Origin: Ridgeia piscesae
Lineage: Eukaryota > Annelida > Polychaeta > Sabellida > Siboglinidae
DNA: 64,000 nt
Direction of reading: 5' to 3'
Assembly (NCBI GenBank): GCA_025642075.2
Contig: JAODUO010000070.1
Location: 482,501-546,500, forward strand
In this document: positions 1 to 12,329 of the stretch, piece after piece
Layout: each line of letters starts with the position of its first letter
Numbering within the stretch: position 1 is the first letter of the stretch
The notes under the pieces: model-generated
What the model saw: only the letters and a program-made list of their open reading frames with translations
Told to the model about the DNA's origin: nothing
Database searches by the model: none
Made by a program: the position numbers and the translations under genes

Positions 1-212
1 TGATGACCTGAAATGGACTACAATCACACATGTGACACCATTTTCACTCACTTTCAAGGCATAACTAACAATATCTATGGTTTTGGAAGACCTTTTTTTG
101 CTCCTTCATTTTTTTTACCAGTCCACAACCCGTCCACCATATTTCTACACGTCCATATTCATTTTTACCCGTCCAAATGACAAGTGGACGGCTCTCTACA
201 TACAGCTATGAT
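1..212 (+). repeat. Dispersed repeat family R1, copy 1 (cut by window edge)
   Basis: This block recurs at 17,565-17,764 in the same orientation with about 90% identity. Both copies open with TGATGACCTGAAATGGACTA and end near an AGCTATGAT. I saw no coding sequence and no terminal inverted repeats. The class is unknown, and the copy may extend left of the window. Confidence 0.75.
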
Positions 213-1005
213 AAGGAGAGACATGGCTCTAACATTCAAGGTGACACAGCGCCTAAATAATTGATTTTTAAGATGTGTTATTACCGAGATATCTTTTTTC
301 ACAAAATGCTGTTGTATATTAGCTGGTAACATGTAGTAGAATATTTTAATGACAGATGTAATTTTAATCCACTTTTAACCACCACCTTTACAGTTCACAC
401 CCCAGAGAGCATGAGAATTAGTTGTATACATTGGCTTTCCCAATGCTGATAATGACGTAGTGCTGAGATCTGCCCGTACTTGCCTACAGGTTTTTGGCCG
501 ATACTCATCATAACAGATGGACCAATAATTATTTAAATTGACCACAATAAAATTCAAGGCTTATTAAAAAAAAGCTATAGTTATATGAGTGACAAATTAC
601 CTTGTTTCATAAAACTATCATTTTTTTGTAATAAATAAAAAATACTGAAGATATTTAAACAACAAAAAACAGAAATCTTTTAAAAGCTGATATGAGGAAT
701 CTTTACGGGGACAGCATTTCTTTTTCACAATTTTGCATTTTAATATCCATTTTGCTGTAGCAGTGTCACAGGGAACACACCAGCCAAAATAAAGTAAACA
801 CTAGCTGAACAATGTCATTGAACAAAACATATGTTTTTAATGAACAGAACTTTCTTGACCTCTGTCTGAGAGGACAGATGAACTACAGTGACTGAGCTTC
901 AAGTGAACTCTCTAGACGTCTGTCTCCATTTGACAGGTTGAAGGAATTACAACAGTATGACCAGAATTCTGTTAGTCTCCGTCTCACTCCCAGAGGTTGA
1001 GAGAA
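213..1005. other. AT-rich intergenic stretch
   Basis: No gene, RNA or repeat structure was recognised here. It lies downstream of the frameshifted GT92 gene and may include its 3' UTR. Confidence 0.5.
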
Positions 1006-2470
1006 CTACTTCAGTGCCTTCAGTGTTTTTGCCACGGCCGTCTCCAGCTGTGAAGTATAGGCCAGTAGAGAGTTATCAACAATATGTTTACTGAAGAAGG
1101 GTCCCGCGAGATCACGCCTGCGATAGTGGTGCAATAGAACGATCTCTTCAGGCAGTTTCACAGTCTGCAGCGTTGCCATGATCGGCTTACTGACGTGGTG
1201 AATTCCAATTTCAAAAATGCGCCGTGGATTCACCATGCACTTTGAACGAAAGCTACTCAGGTATTTAGTCCGTACGATGTCCATGAGACTGCGAAGTCGT
1301 GGACCCCCGACTGCGTAACCACTGTCCTTCTGTCTCCATTCTGGGTCAAAGAAGACACTGTTGATACTGAAGCCTGCGTGATGAGTATAGTTCTTTATAG
1401 AAGTTATCATTGACGACCAGTTGGTATGTTTTTTCGGCACAACCATCTCATCAATGTCCATGAAGGCAAGATAATGTGTAGTGAACATGTTACGATACAG
1501 ACAGTCTTGTATGTTCACTGACTGTCCGTTATAGTGAATCTGATCATTTTTCAGTCGATTGTCCAACTTCCATGGTAGAATGTCTACAATGCCAAGTGTC
1601 TTGTAATACAACAACACCCTTGAAACAGACGGCGACACATCGTAATCATAGAAATGTATTCGTTCTGCACCAAACAGGCGCGCCAATTCGATGAATTCGA
1701 TAACGTTCGTCACGTCAATTTGGCCGAATAAAGGCGGGACGCAAACCTCAAATTTGTGCGGGCGAGTCTTCACTGATGAGTGAACTTTGAACCACTCTGA
1801 AGTCTTGCTTGGTACAGTAGATGAAGAGACAAGCACGGAACATGGTGGTGTTCTGCCACAGTTCCTTCGGCAGGCGACACGACAAAATGAATGAACCATA
1901 TGGCAGCTTATGGTTCTCACACATTTCATAGAAGGTCACCCGTACTGACCAGTAGCGGCCAGATTCTAACAGTCCCACACAGTAAAGCTCTGGATATGCT
2001 TTGTTCATCTTGGTAGGCAGCACTGCCATCATTCGCAGTGAAGAGCTGCCGTTAACTCGATGCTCAAAGTCATTGCCTCGGCCGTCCAAGAACACGGAGT
2101 AGATAAACACGTTCTTGATGACCTCCGTAAATTTAAACTTGTCCTCGATCTGTTTTCCAATGCACGACTTGGAAAATGGATTCACAGTGGTGGATTTAGG
2201 AATGTTGACAATATCGCCAGCTTTTAGTTTATTCTTTAGGAAGTGCTTTGACGTGGCTTGCCCACCAGCCTGTTTCTTCTGAACCGTTTGCCTGACGACT
2301 CCTTCAGTCACAAACTGAACATTGTCACCGTTCTGTGCAAATGGCGAAGAAATATCCTCCAAGAAGACAAAGAGCATGAGGACGTATACAAAGAACGTTA
2401 TAATGATGATTGGTGTCAAACGTCGCTGACACAGTTTGCTAAGCCCCATTGCTGCACGTGGTTGCATCAC
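1006..2470 (-). pseudogene. GT92 (DUF23) glycosyltransferase, frameshifted copy
   Basis: This intronless copy is read in two overlapping frames. The N-terminal part (1,748-2,470) opens with a short cytoplasmic tail and a hydrophobic segment (about residues 19-37), as in a Golgi type II membrane protein. The C-terminal part (1,006-1,929) has the GT92 landmarks: CVPPLFG, ERIHFYDYD, the DxD-type LAFMDIDE, FEIGIHHVSKP and LHHYR. Against the intact paralogue at 8,173-9,618 it carries one extra base near 1,850, just after the ELWQ motif, which shifts the frame. Everything else looks intact, so this is either a very young pseudogene or a sequencing error. GT92 includes the C. elegans galactosyltransferase GALT-1, which acts on core fucose. 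The acceptor of this protein cannot be told from sequence. Confidence 0.85.
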
Positions 2471-3330
2471 ACTTACAGTTGTTACAACTTACAAGTAACT
2501 GTGAGATTTCTCCAGAATGTGTTGATATCCACTCCGTCAGTTGAATTACATCCTGGTGAATGGCCAATCAGACTGTTTCTTCTTCAGTGTCCAGCCCGAT
2601 GTTCTGACTGAGGACGGGGGTTCTTGTGGCTTGACACAACACAACAGCTGGTAGGTTCTGTCCTTAAAATGTTCTCTCACAAATACACATCTGCGGCTCT
2701 GAACAAAGGCACAAGTCTAATATCAAACCTTTGTTATATCGTCTCAAGTACATCAGACAGTCCTGATACAGAAGTCTGTTTGCATAATGGCCTGGTGATT
2801 ACTTGTCAAGGAAGACAAGGTAAACACACATCAGAACCTGTTGTGTTCCAACCCTCAGTCTCCGTATCAACAAGGTGAATCCATCACTCCTTGTCATTTA
2901 ATCACGGCAGACTGGTCACATGTGTATCTGTGTCCACAGTCACTGTTCTCCAAGGTGACAACATCATCTGGGCAACACTGAGACTGTGTAGCAGGCTACA
3001 GGCAGTTTTTTATTAGGCACCTCCACGTTGCAAGTGGCTTGTTGTTTGTTATTCTCTGTTGTTTGACTGCAGCACACACCTGTGCCCCCAACTAGGGGCA
3101 GTAGTAAATCACTCTGAGCAACATAAATGGTTCAGATATCACAGGTCTTAGATGATGTATATGTAGCAACCGTGATGCTGTACAATTGGTTGGCTCTACT
3201 TGGCTGTAGTTTTGTGGTGACTCACACAATACGTTAACTATCAGTCACCACTTCACTGTAACATCTTTTAACACGCAAAAGTGCACTCACTGTTTTATAG
3301 TGTTACGCAGGTACAGATAGCTATGAGCCA
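2471..3330. other. Intergenic stretch upstream of the frameshifted GT92 copy
   Basis: Short open frames exist but none resembles a known protein. The 5' UTR or promoter of the GT92 copy may lie here. I could not recognise a TATA box or a start site. Confidence 0.4.
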
Positions 3331-4146
3331 GACATGGGGTCAAATACATTTGAAAGTATTTTAATACTTTTTCAAAGTATGTGTATTTGATGTTTATGAA
3401 TTAAAAGTATTTGTATTTAAATTTACTTTCCAAAAGTATTTGACTTTTTCAAATACTTTCAAATACATAGTCAGTATCAACATTTATGTTTCAAGTCATG
3501 TGTAGTGCCTGCCAAACTGATTACCTTCAATGCAATTTCACCCAACAATGCTAATTACTGATGAAGACACTTAAAGCAGATGTCCAACATGGCCCTGGCA
3601 GTGACCACAACTTTTGTTTGCTCAGAGCCAGAGGATGGATTAGCACCTGACAGTGACCACAGGTCAATATCCCCTTTGTTCTTTAGTCAGGCTATTCTGG
3701 TTTCCTGGCTGACTTTTAAGTTGAGCTGTCACACTTCCTCACAAGATCCTAGCAGTCATTAGCAGTGTCTCTTCTGAGGGCTACACAGGCAAACAACATA
3801 TTTTGGCCTTTACGTCTGTGGACATAGGTTTTTGAGTCAGTTGTCACTGTGATATAGTTAGCAATAACAATACTCCCTAGCACTGGTCTGCCTGTTGTCT
3901 TATGATCAAAACACTAGTTATGCCTACAAACTATATGTCTCAATATATGAGTTGCTTTTCTGTTACCTAATACCTATGTAGTAATACTTCCTGAAAATTA
4001 ATGAAAAGTTTTTGAAAAGTATTTGAAAAAGTATTTGGAATACTTTCCAAATGTATTTGTATTTAAATAATCTGTATTTTAAAGTATTTGTATCCCTCAA
4101 GAGTATTTGTATTTAAATACATTTCAATGTATTTGTCCCCGTGTCT
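3331..4146. mobile_element. Non-autonomous TIR element, AAATACATTT family, copy 1
   Basis: The left end reads AGACATGGGGTCAAATACAT. The right end, in reverse complement, reads AGACACGGGGACAAATACAT, so the termini form an inverted repeat followed by many AAATAC/GTATTT subterminal motifs. The interior (about 3,484-3,780) is homologous to the inner ends of the palindrome arms near 57,580-57,815. No transposase is present. A target-site duplication was not clear. Confidence 0.65.
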
Positions 4147-4450
4147 GCTGTGTGAATGCCTCGTGTCACACAAAGGGACACATCATATGCGACAGTGACG
4201 CACCAAATTGTATATGGTGACATTGTGACACACCATGCTTGATATGACAATACACCACACGTGACACTTCACACCCTACTGTAACACATTAACTGACATG
4301 GTGACACATTGCACCTGATGTGGTGACACACTATGTCCAACACAGGGACACCACACATGAAATGGTGACACTCCACACCCAAAACCATAGTGACACAGCA
4401 TGTCAGTATTGTGACATATCACAGCCGACAAAGTGACACGTCACATCTGG
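4147..4450. repeat. Degenerate GTGACAC minisatellite
   Basis: GTGACAC or its variants recur every 20-30 bp, separated by diverged sequence. A similar degenerate array lies at 26,160-26,720 beside ASCC3 exon 26. Confidence 0.5.
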
Positions 4451-6034
4451 CATGGTATCACACCAAACCCAAACAAGTGACATATAAGCAGATCCAACTG
4501 AAATGTCACAAAGGACTCTTCGTCTTGGTCTCCGGTTCTATGAAATATATATTATATATCTATTATCATTTCAAATATTTGCAATTCTTATTGAAGTGTT
4601 ACCGATTCCTAAAAGTAACACATAGCATTAACTGTACTGCAAATATTCTCCAATATTTTCCCACTGTGTCAAATCTTACAAACTAGATAACAATATATAA
4701 TACTATATAATATTTATACATTTGTATGGTTATTGCCATGAGCATAATCTGTGTACTAACAGATTTTGCTAACTGTTCAAACAATTCATAACATGCGAGT
4801 ATAAATTCATAAGGTTCTAAACGACGTTAAGCATCACGTGTGCAAAAGTGGCTCCATCTAGTAAGTGAACCATATTAATGCAAACTGTCACATCTCCAGT
4901 TCCATATCACACATTGGTGCGAGTGACTTGCTCCAATGCTAAAAAAAACTAACATTTAAATGTATTTTGTGATCTTGAAACCACTGCAGCCACACTGTAA
5001 ACTTTAGACTAGTATTCAATCAATCAATGCAAAACAATCTCATCAAAGTAACTGAATCACCCCATTAATAAGTAATCCAACTGACTAGCTATTTTATGTG
5101 CTTTCAGGCTAAACAATCAATTCATTTTAAGGCTTAGATGAATCACTTAGAGTGGTTCATTTTATGTTAGAAATTAAGAACGTTTTTTTTAGTGAAATGC
5201 CAATATCAATACGGTACTTACAGTGTTATGGACAAACTGTTGTATGGCTAAAACTACTATAAGTATTCCGTAAATAGCAATACTGCTAAGCAGAACATTG
5301 CCAGTACATTTTAAACAATGTTATTTGCAATGTAAATATAGTCGAGCTAGTAAAGTCAGGAAAAGTATACATATTACAACTATTACTATTGTCAATCCTA
5401 CTGGAGTTTTACTTTCAGTTTTAGCGTCTAAATAAAGTTATAAGAATATAATTATACACAATGTTATGTAAATTATCATTTTCCTCTCAGGTACCTGCGC
5501 CTCAGGTGCCAAACATTTGCAGATCAATCTCAGAAGAAAAGTATTGCTTTTATCTTTATTTATTAATCTATTTATTTTTTAAATTAATTATAGCTAATTT
5601 ATATATTATTTTAATTGTCTTATAATGTTTCTATACTAATAGCACATCGATTAAACATTAGTTAGAGATAGAATGGTAAAAGAATCTGTATTATTATTTT
5701 TCAAAACTCCCAGTTAGTTAATTTAAGGTTCTGATTTAAGGGGTTCATAATGATTATTAGATAGACGTTAACTTTTACACACAACTCCTGTGACTGTTCT
5801 GAGCTACGTAAACTGCCCATCAATTAATTTAGCATATTTTAATGTAACTTGGTTTATGGAAAACTGCTCAAATTTACTAGGCATGCACAGCAGCCATTAA
5901 CAACTGTGATCCAACATTCCATGACCAGCTACACGACTTACAGCAGATTTGACAAGATGAACAATTCGCCAGACTAGCACCCATTCCCGGGAGGCATCAC
6001 TCTGTCTCCGCCCTTCACCGTCCAGGAAGAGGAG
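4451..6034. other. AT-rich intergenic DNA
   Basis: No gene or repeat structure was recognised. Confidence 0.4.
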
Positions 6035-6141
6035 TTGAGGAAATTGTTCAGGAGACAGTGCATGAGACAGCTTCAGGCCCAAATAATATCCCTACACCTA
6101 CTCTGAAGAACTGTGCCGAATTTACAATACCCCCTGGGTAA
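6035..6141 (+). mobile_element. LINE reverse-transcriptase fragment
   Basis: The plus strand encodes ASGPNNIPTPTLKNCAEF, close to the start of the reverse-transcriptase core in CR1/Jockey-type LINEs, where a GPD-x-IP motif precedes LK-x-CA. It ends at a TAA and has no flanking catalytic motifs, so it is a dead scrap. Confidence 0.45.
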
Positions 6142-8172
6142 GTTACACAGATTTCCAGTTCAATCTGCAGAATACAATAAAATATCGGGACTGTCTATAA
6201 ACTACATACAAGGGCAGATTGTGATTTGTGAAATTTGAATGCAAAACTTACTGGGCTTAAGTTTTGTAATTGTTTGGAGCACGGCCAATTTGACTATGAA
6301 CTATACTGGTATTCATTTTCAGTGGCCAATTGCCAGCGCTTTGCGGTAAACTGTCACAGCCAAATAGCAGTTGTTTAGTCAGACTAATGTGTCACTTTGA
6401 CACTGTTTCACACCTAAATGAACATGTCTAGGAAATGTACCTCCAACAAAAACTTAATTACAATTCCACATAAAACATCGCACACAGAAATTGCAGCATT
6501 AATTTCTTTAAATGCAGCATTTCATAAACAGGTTCATCATCGTCAACTATTTACATTGAATGAGACTTCACTTTCCTGGCATAGTGTATAATTATAAAAC
6601 CAGATTGTTTCAAAAAGATTTTTTTCAATCTTTCTCTGGATCATTCTTGCATCATCACCACATAACTCAGACTATATATTTTATTACCGACAAGTTGCCA
6701 AAGAGTTAGTGTAAGGAAGGACATAAGTTTGTGGTATTTATTACACCATTGCCACATTACAGTATACATTACACAACTGGTGCCGACCACATAACCAGTC
6801 TGATTACAGTTTATGTGTAAACACAATACCACCGTGCGTCTTGAAATGTATTCAAGACACGTGCAAACTTCAGTAGTCCAGGGTCCTTTAGTTCTGTCAT
6901 TAAACTGACTTGAATTTGTCCTAACGGTGGACCGTCCTAACAAGTCACAACTGTAAATTAAAAAAATTAGCCACAGCTTTTTTCACTGGTTCATTACAAC
7001 TGTTTACCACATAGGTGATAAGATTGATATCAAGCACACAAACAATAAAACACACAGTGTTAACAAGAATATGCATATTTTATTGATTAATTAATTAAAA
7101 AAATAAACCACTTCATTTCCAAATACATATTTGGTACAATTACTTAAAAACCCACAACAAATGCATGGCTGTGATTGGTATGTAACCTTCATAACGTATT
7201 TCTAAGATACATGTAATTACCGGTTATGCTTTCAATGATATCCAGAACACAGTTAATAAACCAAGAATGACATAAACGTAAATTGAAACTTAACAATGTA
7301 CAACACTAGTCTATACAACACCTTCATGGGCAGCTCAGTCAGTTATTAAATACAACTGAGAAAAGATAATGATTCTCAAACACTTACACTGAATGGATAC
7401 AGAAATAGCTAGACCAGCTAATTTAAATTCCTCTACAATGTTATTCAGGTTACCCCAAGGGTATGTACATATGATAATGCACTGCGTGTGCAGCATTGAT
7501 GTTTGGTTTTTAATTAAATATCACATAAAGGAACAAGAACATCCAATTTGATATCCAATCTACACAAAAATTCTGTGAACAGGTAAACATAAAATGTACC
7601 CATCACCAAACCTCCATCTCAGTAATAACCTCTTCCCATCTCCCTATATTCAACACTAATACCGCTCAGATGTTTTAAAACCATGTTAGTTTTCCTAAAA
7701 GTAAAAGCCAACAAAATTACAATATATCACATCATTGCTCTCAACCTGGCAGTGCAAATGCACATGCTAGTTTATTAGTAAAATGTTGGTGATTAGTAGC
7801 TATACCTTCCACCTCTCTCTTCAAGACAGAAATTATTTTACTGCCGATATGCTGCAAAACCATCGCTATCATAAAAATCATAGCGATTTTTTAAATCTTG
7901 CACATTTAAAATATTTCCAATCATAAAGTTCAAAACAGCTTAACTACCCTGACACTTTGAAGTGTGTTCACACCAGAATATCTCAACAATATTTAACACA
8001 TTCAACCACCTTATTCTTGCATATTTTGTTACAATCATAAAGTTTATAACTGCACCGACACTTTGAAGGGTCCTCACAGTGGAATGTTTTGACAAGTATA
8101 AGTGACAAGCATAGTAACATAATAAAACATTTACAAGTTGGGACTAGAAAAGACACAGGCTGTGGCAGTGTG
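6142..8172. other. AT-rich DNA, probable 3' flank of the intact GT92 gene
   Basis: No gene was recognised. A minus-strand AATAAA (plus-strand TTTATT at 7,771-7,776) lies about 400 bp past the GT92 stop codon and is a candidate polyadenylation signal. Confidence 0.4.
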
Positions 8173-9618
8173 TTAATTGTTACTTAGAGTCGCCAACACT
8201 TTACTGACTGCTGTCTCGAACTCAACTGCATGGCTCAATAGTGTGTTATCTTGTACATGGTCTACACAATTTGTGCCGTAGCGCCAATCACAGACACGAT
8301 AATGATGTATCAGTACATACTCTCCAGGGAGAGATACAGTCTGCAGTGTTGCCATGATCGGCTTACTGACATGGTGAATGCCGATTTCGAAAATGCGCCA
8401 TGGATTCACGATGCATTTTGTGCGGATGCGACTTGGTGTTTTTGTTCGCATGACATCCGTGAGCCTACGTAGTTTCACACGCTGCCCAATGATCGATTTG
8501 TTATTACTGTTTTCTGGTTCCCAGTGTGGATCAAAGAAAGCACTGACAATACTGAAGCCTGCATATTGACTGTAGTTTGCCACCGATGTGATCATTGGAA
8601 ACAACTTAGAGTGTTTTCGTGGAACGATTGTCTCATCAATGTCCATGAAGGCAAGATAACGTGTAGCAAACATGTTACGATACAGACAGTCTTGGACATT
8701 TGCCGACTGGCCATTGTAGTGAAGCTGTTTCTTCTTCTTCAGTCGATCGTCCAGTTTCCACGGTAACACGCTTACAATGTTATGTTTCCTGTAATACGAA
8801 AGCACCGTTAAAATTGATGGCGACACTCCAGCATCATAGAAATGTATCCGTTCTGCACCAAACAGGCGTGTCAATTCAATGAATTCGATCAATTCAATCA
8901 CATCAATTTTGCCGAATAAAGGCGGGACGCAAACCTCAAGTTTGTGCGGGCGAGTCTTCATAGATGAGTGAACTTTGAACCACTCTGAAGTCTTGCTTGG
9001 TACAGTAGATGAAGAGACAAGCACTGAACATGGCGGTTTCTGCCATAGTTCCTTCGGCAGGCGACATGACAAAATGAATGAACCATAGCGCAGCTTATGG
9101 TTCTCACACATTTCATAGAAGGTTATTTGTTCTGACCAATGCTGTCCAGACTTTAACACTCCCAAGCAATACAGTTTTGGATGTTCTTTTTTCACTGGCA
9201 GAATAGCCATCAATCGTATCACAGAGCTACCATTAGCTCGGTGTTCAAAGTCATTGTCTCGGACGTCTATGAATGCTGAGTAGATAAACACGTCTTTGAA
9301 AACCTCCTTAAATTGAAAGTCATCAACAGTCTGTTTTCCAATACATTTCCTTGCTGCTGAATTGACAATGGCAAGGTCATGTGTTTCACCTACATCAGCA
9401 TTTTCGAGGCGAAGCTGTAGTAAGTCTTTATAATGATCTAATACTCCAAGTTGTTTTGTTGATTTGGCTTGCGTGACAGTCTGGCTAACTTCTACCTCTG
9501 GAGAAATATCCGTCAAGAATACAAATACCATCAAAATGTACACGACGCACACAATGCCCATGTATGTAGTCACACGTTGTTTAAAGATTGTCCTCAACAT
9601 CATCACTACTGTTTGCAT
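8173..9618 (-). CDS. GT92 (DUF23) glycosyltransferase, intact 481-residue copy
   Basis: One uninterrupted reading frame encodes a predicted type II Golgi membrane protein: short N-terminal tail, hydrophobic anchor at about residues 18-36, a stem, then the GT92 catalytic region from about residue 195 to the end. Recognisable motifs are CVPPLFG (230-236), ERIHFYD (256-262), the metal-binding DxD-type FMDIDE (324-329), FEIGIHHVSKP (410-420) and IHHYR (437-441). NGSS (129) and NYS (348) are possible N-glycosylation sites. An in-frame TGA lies immediately before the chosen ATG, which fixes the start within this exon. The family transfers sugars, with galactose to core fucose known for C. elegans GALT-1. 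The actual donor and acceptor here are unknown. The neighbour at 1,006-2,470 is a frameshifted paralogue on the same strand. Confidence 0.9.
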   Translation of the reverse strand: MQTVVMMLRTIFKQRVTTYMGIVCVVYILMVFVFLTDISPEVEVSQTVTQAKSTKQLGVLDHYKDLLQLRLENADVGETHDLAIVNSAARKCIGKQTVDDFQFKEVFKDVFIYSAFIDVRDNDFEHRANGSSVIRLMAILPVKKEHPKLYCLGVLKSGQHWSEQITFYEMCENHKLRYGSFILSCRLPKELWQKPPCSVLVSSSTVPSKTSEWFKVHSSMKTRPHKLEVCVPPLFGKIDVIELIEFIELTRLFGAERIHFYDAGVSPSILTVLSYYRKHNIVSVLPWKLDDRLKKKKQLHYNGQSANVQDCLYRNMFATRYLAFMDIDETIVPRKHSKLFPMITSVANYSQYAGFSIVSAFFDPHWEPENSNNKSIIGQRVKLRRLTDVMRTKTPSRIRTKCIVNPWRIFEIGIHHVSKPIMATLQTVSLPGEYVLIHHYRVCDWRYGTNCVDHVQDNTLLSHAVEFETAVSKVLATLSNN

Positions 9619-10955
9619 TCACAAGTATGCAGCAATTTTGGCAGTTGATAGCATCACCATAGCAACTGAATCTTCTTAGTTAAGTGAATTGGTTAAAACA
9701 CTGGTACATCATTGTCAACCATGTACATCCAATAACCATAGGACAGTTCACTTTCTCTTTTAGGCCTTTGGTGTGCACAAGAGAGAAGTTGTCTTGAAGC
9801 GTCACACAACAGGAATTGACTGGGCAATCTATTCACGGGTAGACGTTGTGTAACTTCCTGATCAGAGCATATGCACGCGACCCAGTTATGTTACACACGG
9901 CAGTCAACTATAACTTGCCACCATCAGGCACATAATCCATTTATCATACTCCGTAACTCCATGCCTGAACCCAGCTGTTCAGTCACCACGATCACATGTG
10001 TATGTTCACAATACGGTAAGTCCGACTTGTAAATGAAGTCAATGTGAACACACATGAATATCCGCTGTTTCTGACACGCAACCACCGAGTCAACACAACG
10101 ACTGCGTTATTAATGTGCGTGCGCCGTTATCGTTTCAAACTCTCTGTCCACCCACAACTGTCAACAGGCGCCGCAACTCGCAAGTGGTTGTGCTTCGAGG
10201 CGCAAAGTCCATGGCAGATGCAGCTCTTCGAAAAGCCGTCACTTTACATAGCGTCCATCCTCGTCGCTACGGTGTTGCTGCGTGTCGTCTAGCCGTGTAG
10301 TCCTCTCCAGCTATACCTGTTCACCTTAGCCTCGTAACTATATTCAGTCACCCCTACTTCCGCTGGCGAAGCGGAACAAGTCACATGGCACCAACAAAGG
10401 CGGCGGGGTAACGAATCGATTCAGCGAGCCGAGTTGGACGCGCCATTGTTTGAATATACTATACAGCGTTGGGTAGCGTGCGCGAAACTGCATGCATTGC
10501 GGTGACTGTGCAGACAATGAAATATAGTAAACGCCGGGTTACTATACACGTGCAAATAATTTACCATGTGGCATCACGACCACAAAACGGTTGGTTTCAC
10601 AAGAACGGAAACAATCGATGTTTCGCCACAGCACACAGGCACAGCGGTTCGCGTCCCGGACGCGATAACAACCGGCGCCCTGTCTTGATTTCAAACGTAT
10701 TCCTATGTTTTATATATGCAATACTTAACTGTAGTGTCGAATAGGAATATAAACCATGACATTTTGCTAGTTAATTGCACTTTGTAAGCACCGAACAGAC
10801 AAACTATTTAGAAAGCAATACTCCTACTAAGCCAACGGGAGCAGACCCTAGATAGAGTTTGGCCATTGAGGTGACGTACCGATTTTTTATAGGTCGATGG
10901 ATTTGGACGCCATTTTCGGTCTAAATTAAAGCGTCTTCAAGCAGTAGAGCATATC
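9619..10955. other. Intergenic region upstream of the intact GT92 gene, GC-richer at 10,080-10,680
   Basis: Base composition rises and CpG is more frequent between about 10,080 and 10,680, which could mark a promoter or an untranslated first exon. I see no recognisable protein and no core promoter element. Confidence 0.35.
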
Positions 10956-11054
10956 ATGCCTTGCTGTTCTGCTTGGGGATGCTCCAATAACAGCAACACA
11001 TTTAAATTATATGGATTCCATTTTGATAGGATAGGAATTTCGAAATTGTGCGAC
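10956..11054 (+). CDS. THAP-domain-like N-terminus, isolated first exon or relic
   Basis: The frame opens MPCCSAWGCSNN and continues to GFHFDR. This matches the start of a THAP zinc finger: Met-Pro, the first Cys pair as C-x4-C with Ala between, then FH-x-F. GTAGGT follows GAC at 11,055 and could be a donor. No downstream THAP exon (Trp, AVPTIF box) was found. THAP fingers occur in transcription factors and P-element-type transposases. A related but broken start lies inverted at 14,297-14,335. Confidence 0.35.
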
Positions 11055-11337
11055 GTAGGTGGCGACAAAACTTTACGTAGCTGTACTGTAGGACCTACTG
11101 CTAGTACTAACTAGCAGTAATATAGACTATAGTCATTCGAAATTTATCGTGTCAACAAACAAGGCACAAGTTTCCATACGATGCCTAAATGCTTATCGTT
11201 CATGTAATGATAAATAAGAAATTTATACTTTGAAACTGGTTAGACTTAGTATGAAGACATTGAAGTACTATCATTTTACTAACAAGAGTCCAAGACTAAC
11301 AAGACCAAATACCCAACATTTTATTATCAAGAAAACA

Positions 11338-11440
11338 CACTAGCCCCATCACGGTTGTGTATATCACCGTCACGGATTATGGTGCAGTGAAGTGTTTATA
11401 CTTCTCAAAAACCGGTTTGCCTATACATATAGATACAGCC
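11338..11440 (+). repeat. Dispersed repeat, direct copy of 13,690-13,790
   Basis: Both copies contain CACGGTTGT, then a CCGTCACGG block, then TTCTCAAA about 50 bp on. They lie in the same orientation 2.35 kb apart. Function unknown. Confidence 0.5.
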
Positions 11441-12164
11441 TATTACAGGAGAATTGGCTAATTTAACTACATGTCTATAGTTAAGCAGTTCCTTTTAAAT
11501 ATTACGCAGTTATTTAAGCATCTATTAAAACCTACTCAGAGACAGACAATCTGTAAACAATAAATGTGTAAACGTAAAAAATACTTTCATGGCATAATTT
11601 CAAATAGTCAGTATATTAATTTTATTCCAGGCACACTTTGAAACCAACCAATTCGAATTACACCGCCTTGATGGGAAACATAAATTAAAACCGAATGCAG
11701 TCCCAACAGACCGACGAGAATGGTGGCCACACCGGGGAGAACCGTGGTCATACTGGGGAGAACCGTGATAAACCGTCACCAAAACGGGGCGACACCGTGG
11801 CACATCCTTGACACTTCGGGGTGACACTGTGTAAGGCCATGTGACACTGTGGCTACATCGGGATGATCTGGGGTTCAAACCCGTGGCAACACAGTTGCGA
11901 CACCGGCAATACCACCGTATATATGGGACTGAAATATACAAATGAGCCAAATCTTCATGGATCACTCCAGAGCACCGAGACATTTTCACCGGGGTACACC
12001 GTGGCCAGATCCGGGACAGTGGGACTTAGGACTCATATCCCATTGCATTTGATTTTTTTACTCGCTGTACATAGTTTTCAATTGTTCTTAGTTTGTTTGG
12101 CAGGGTATGGGTATTCTATAATTGGTACTTGCTCCAGTTACGAAGAACAAAATCGTAAAAACTT

Positions 12165-12240
12165 CCTCCAGAACCACTCTCGTTCAATTACATTAGGTAG
12201 TGTATTTAGCAAATTAATCGAAATCATTATGGTAGACATA
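12165..12240 (+). mobile_element. Possible LINE reverse-transcriptase scrap
   Basis: The plus strand encodes NHSRSITLGSVFSKLIEIIM, resembling the NYRPI-x-L-x-SV-x-SK-x-x-E-x-I stretch of LINE reverse transcriptases. The flanks are not recognisable and the call is weak. Confidence 0.35.
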
Positions 12241-12329
12241 ACATGTAGTGAAATTACACAAATACTGAATTTGCAACAATTTAAGAAAAGACTCACGCCG
12301 TTGTTACTTTCTTCGTAATTATGAATTGT

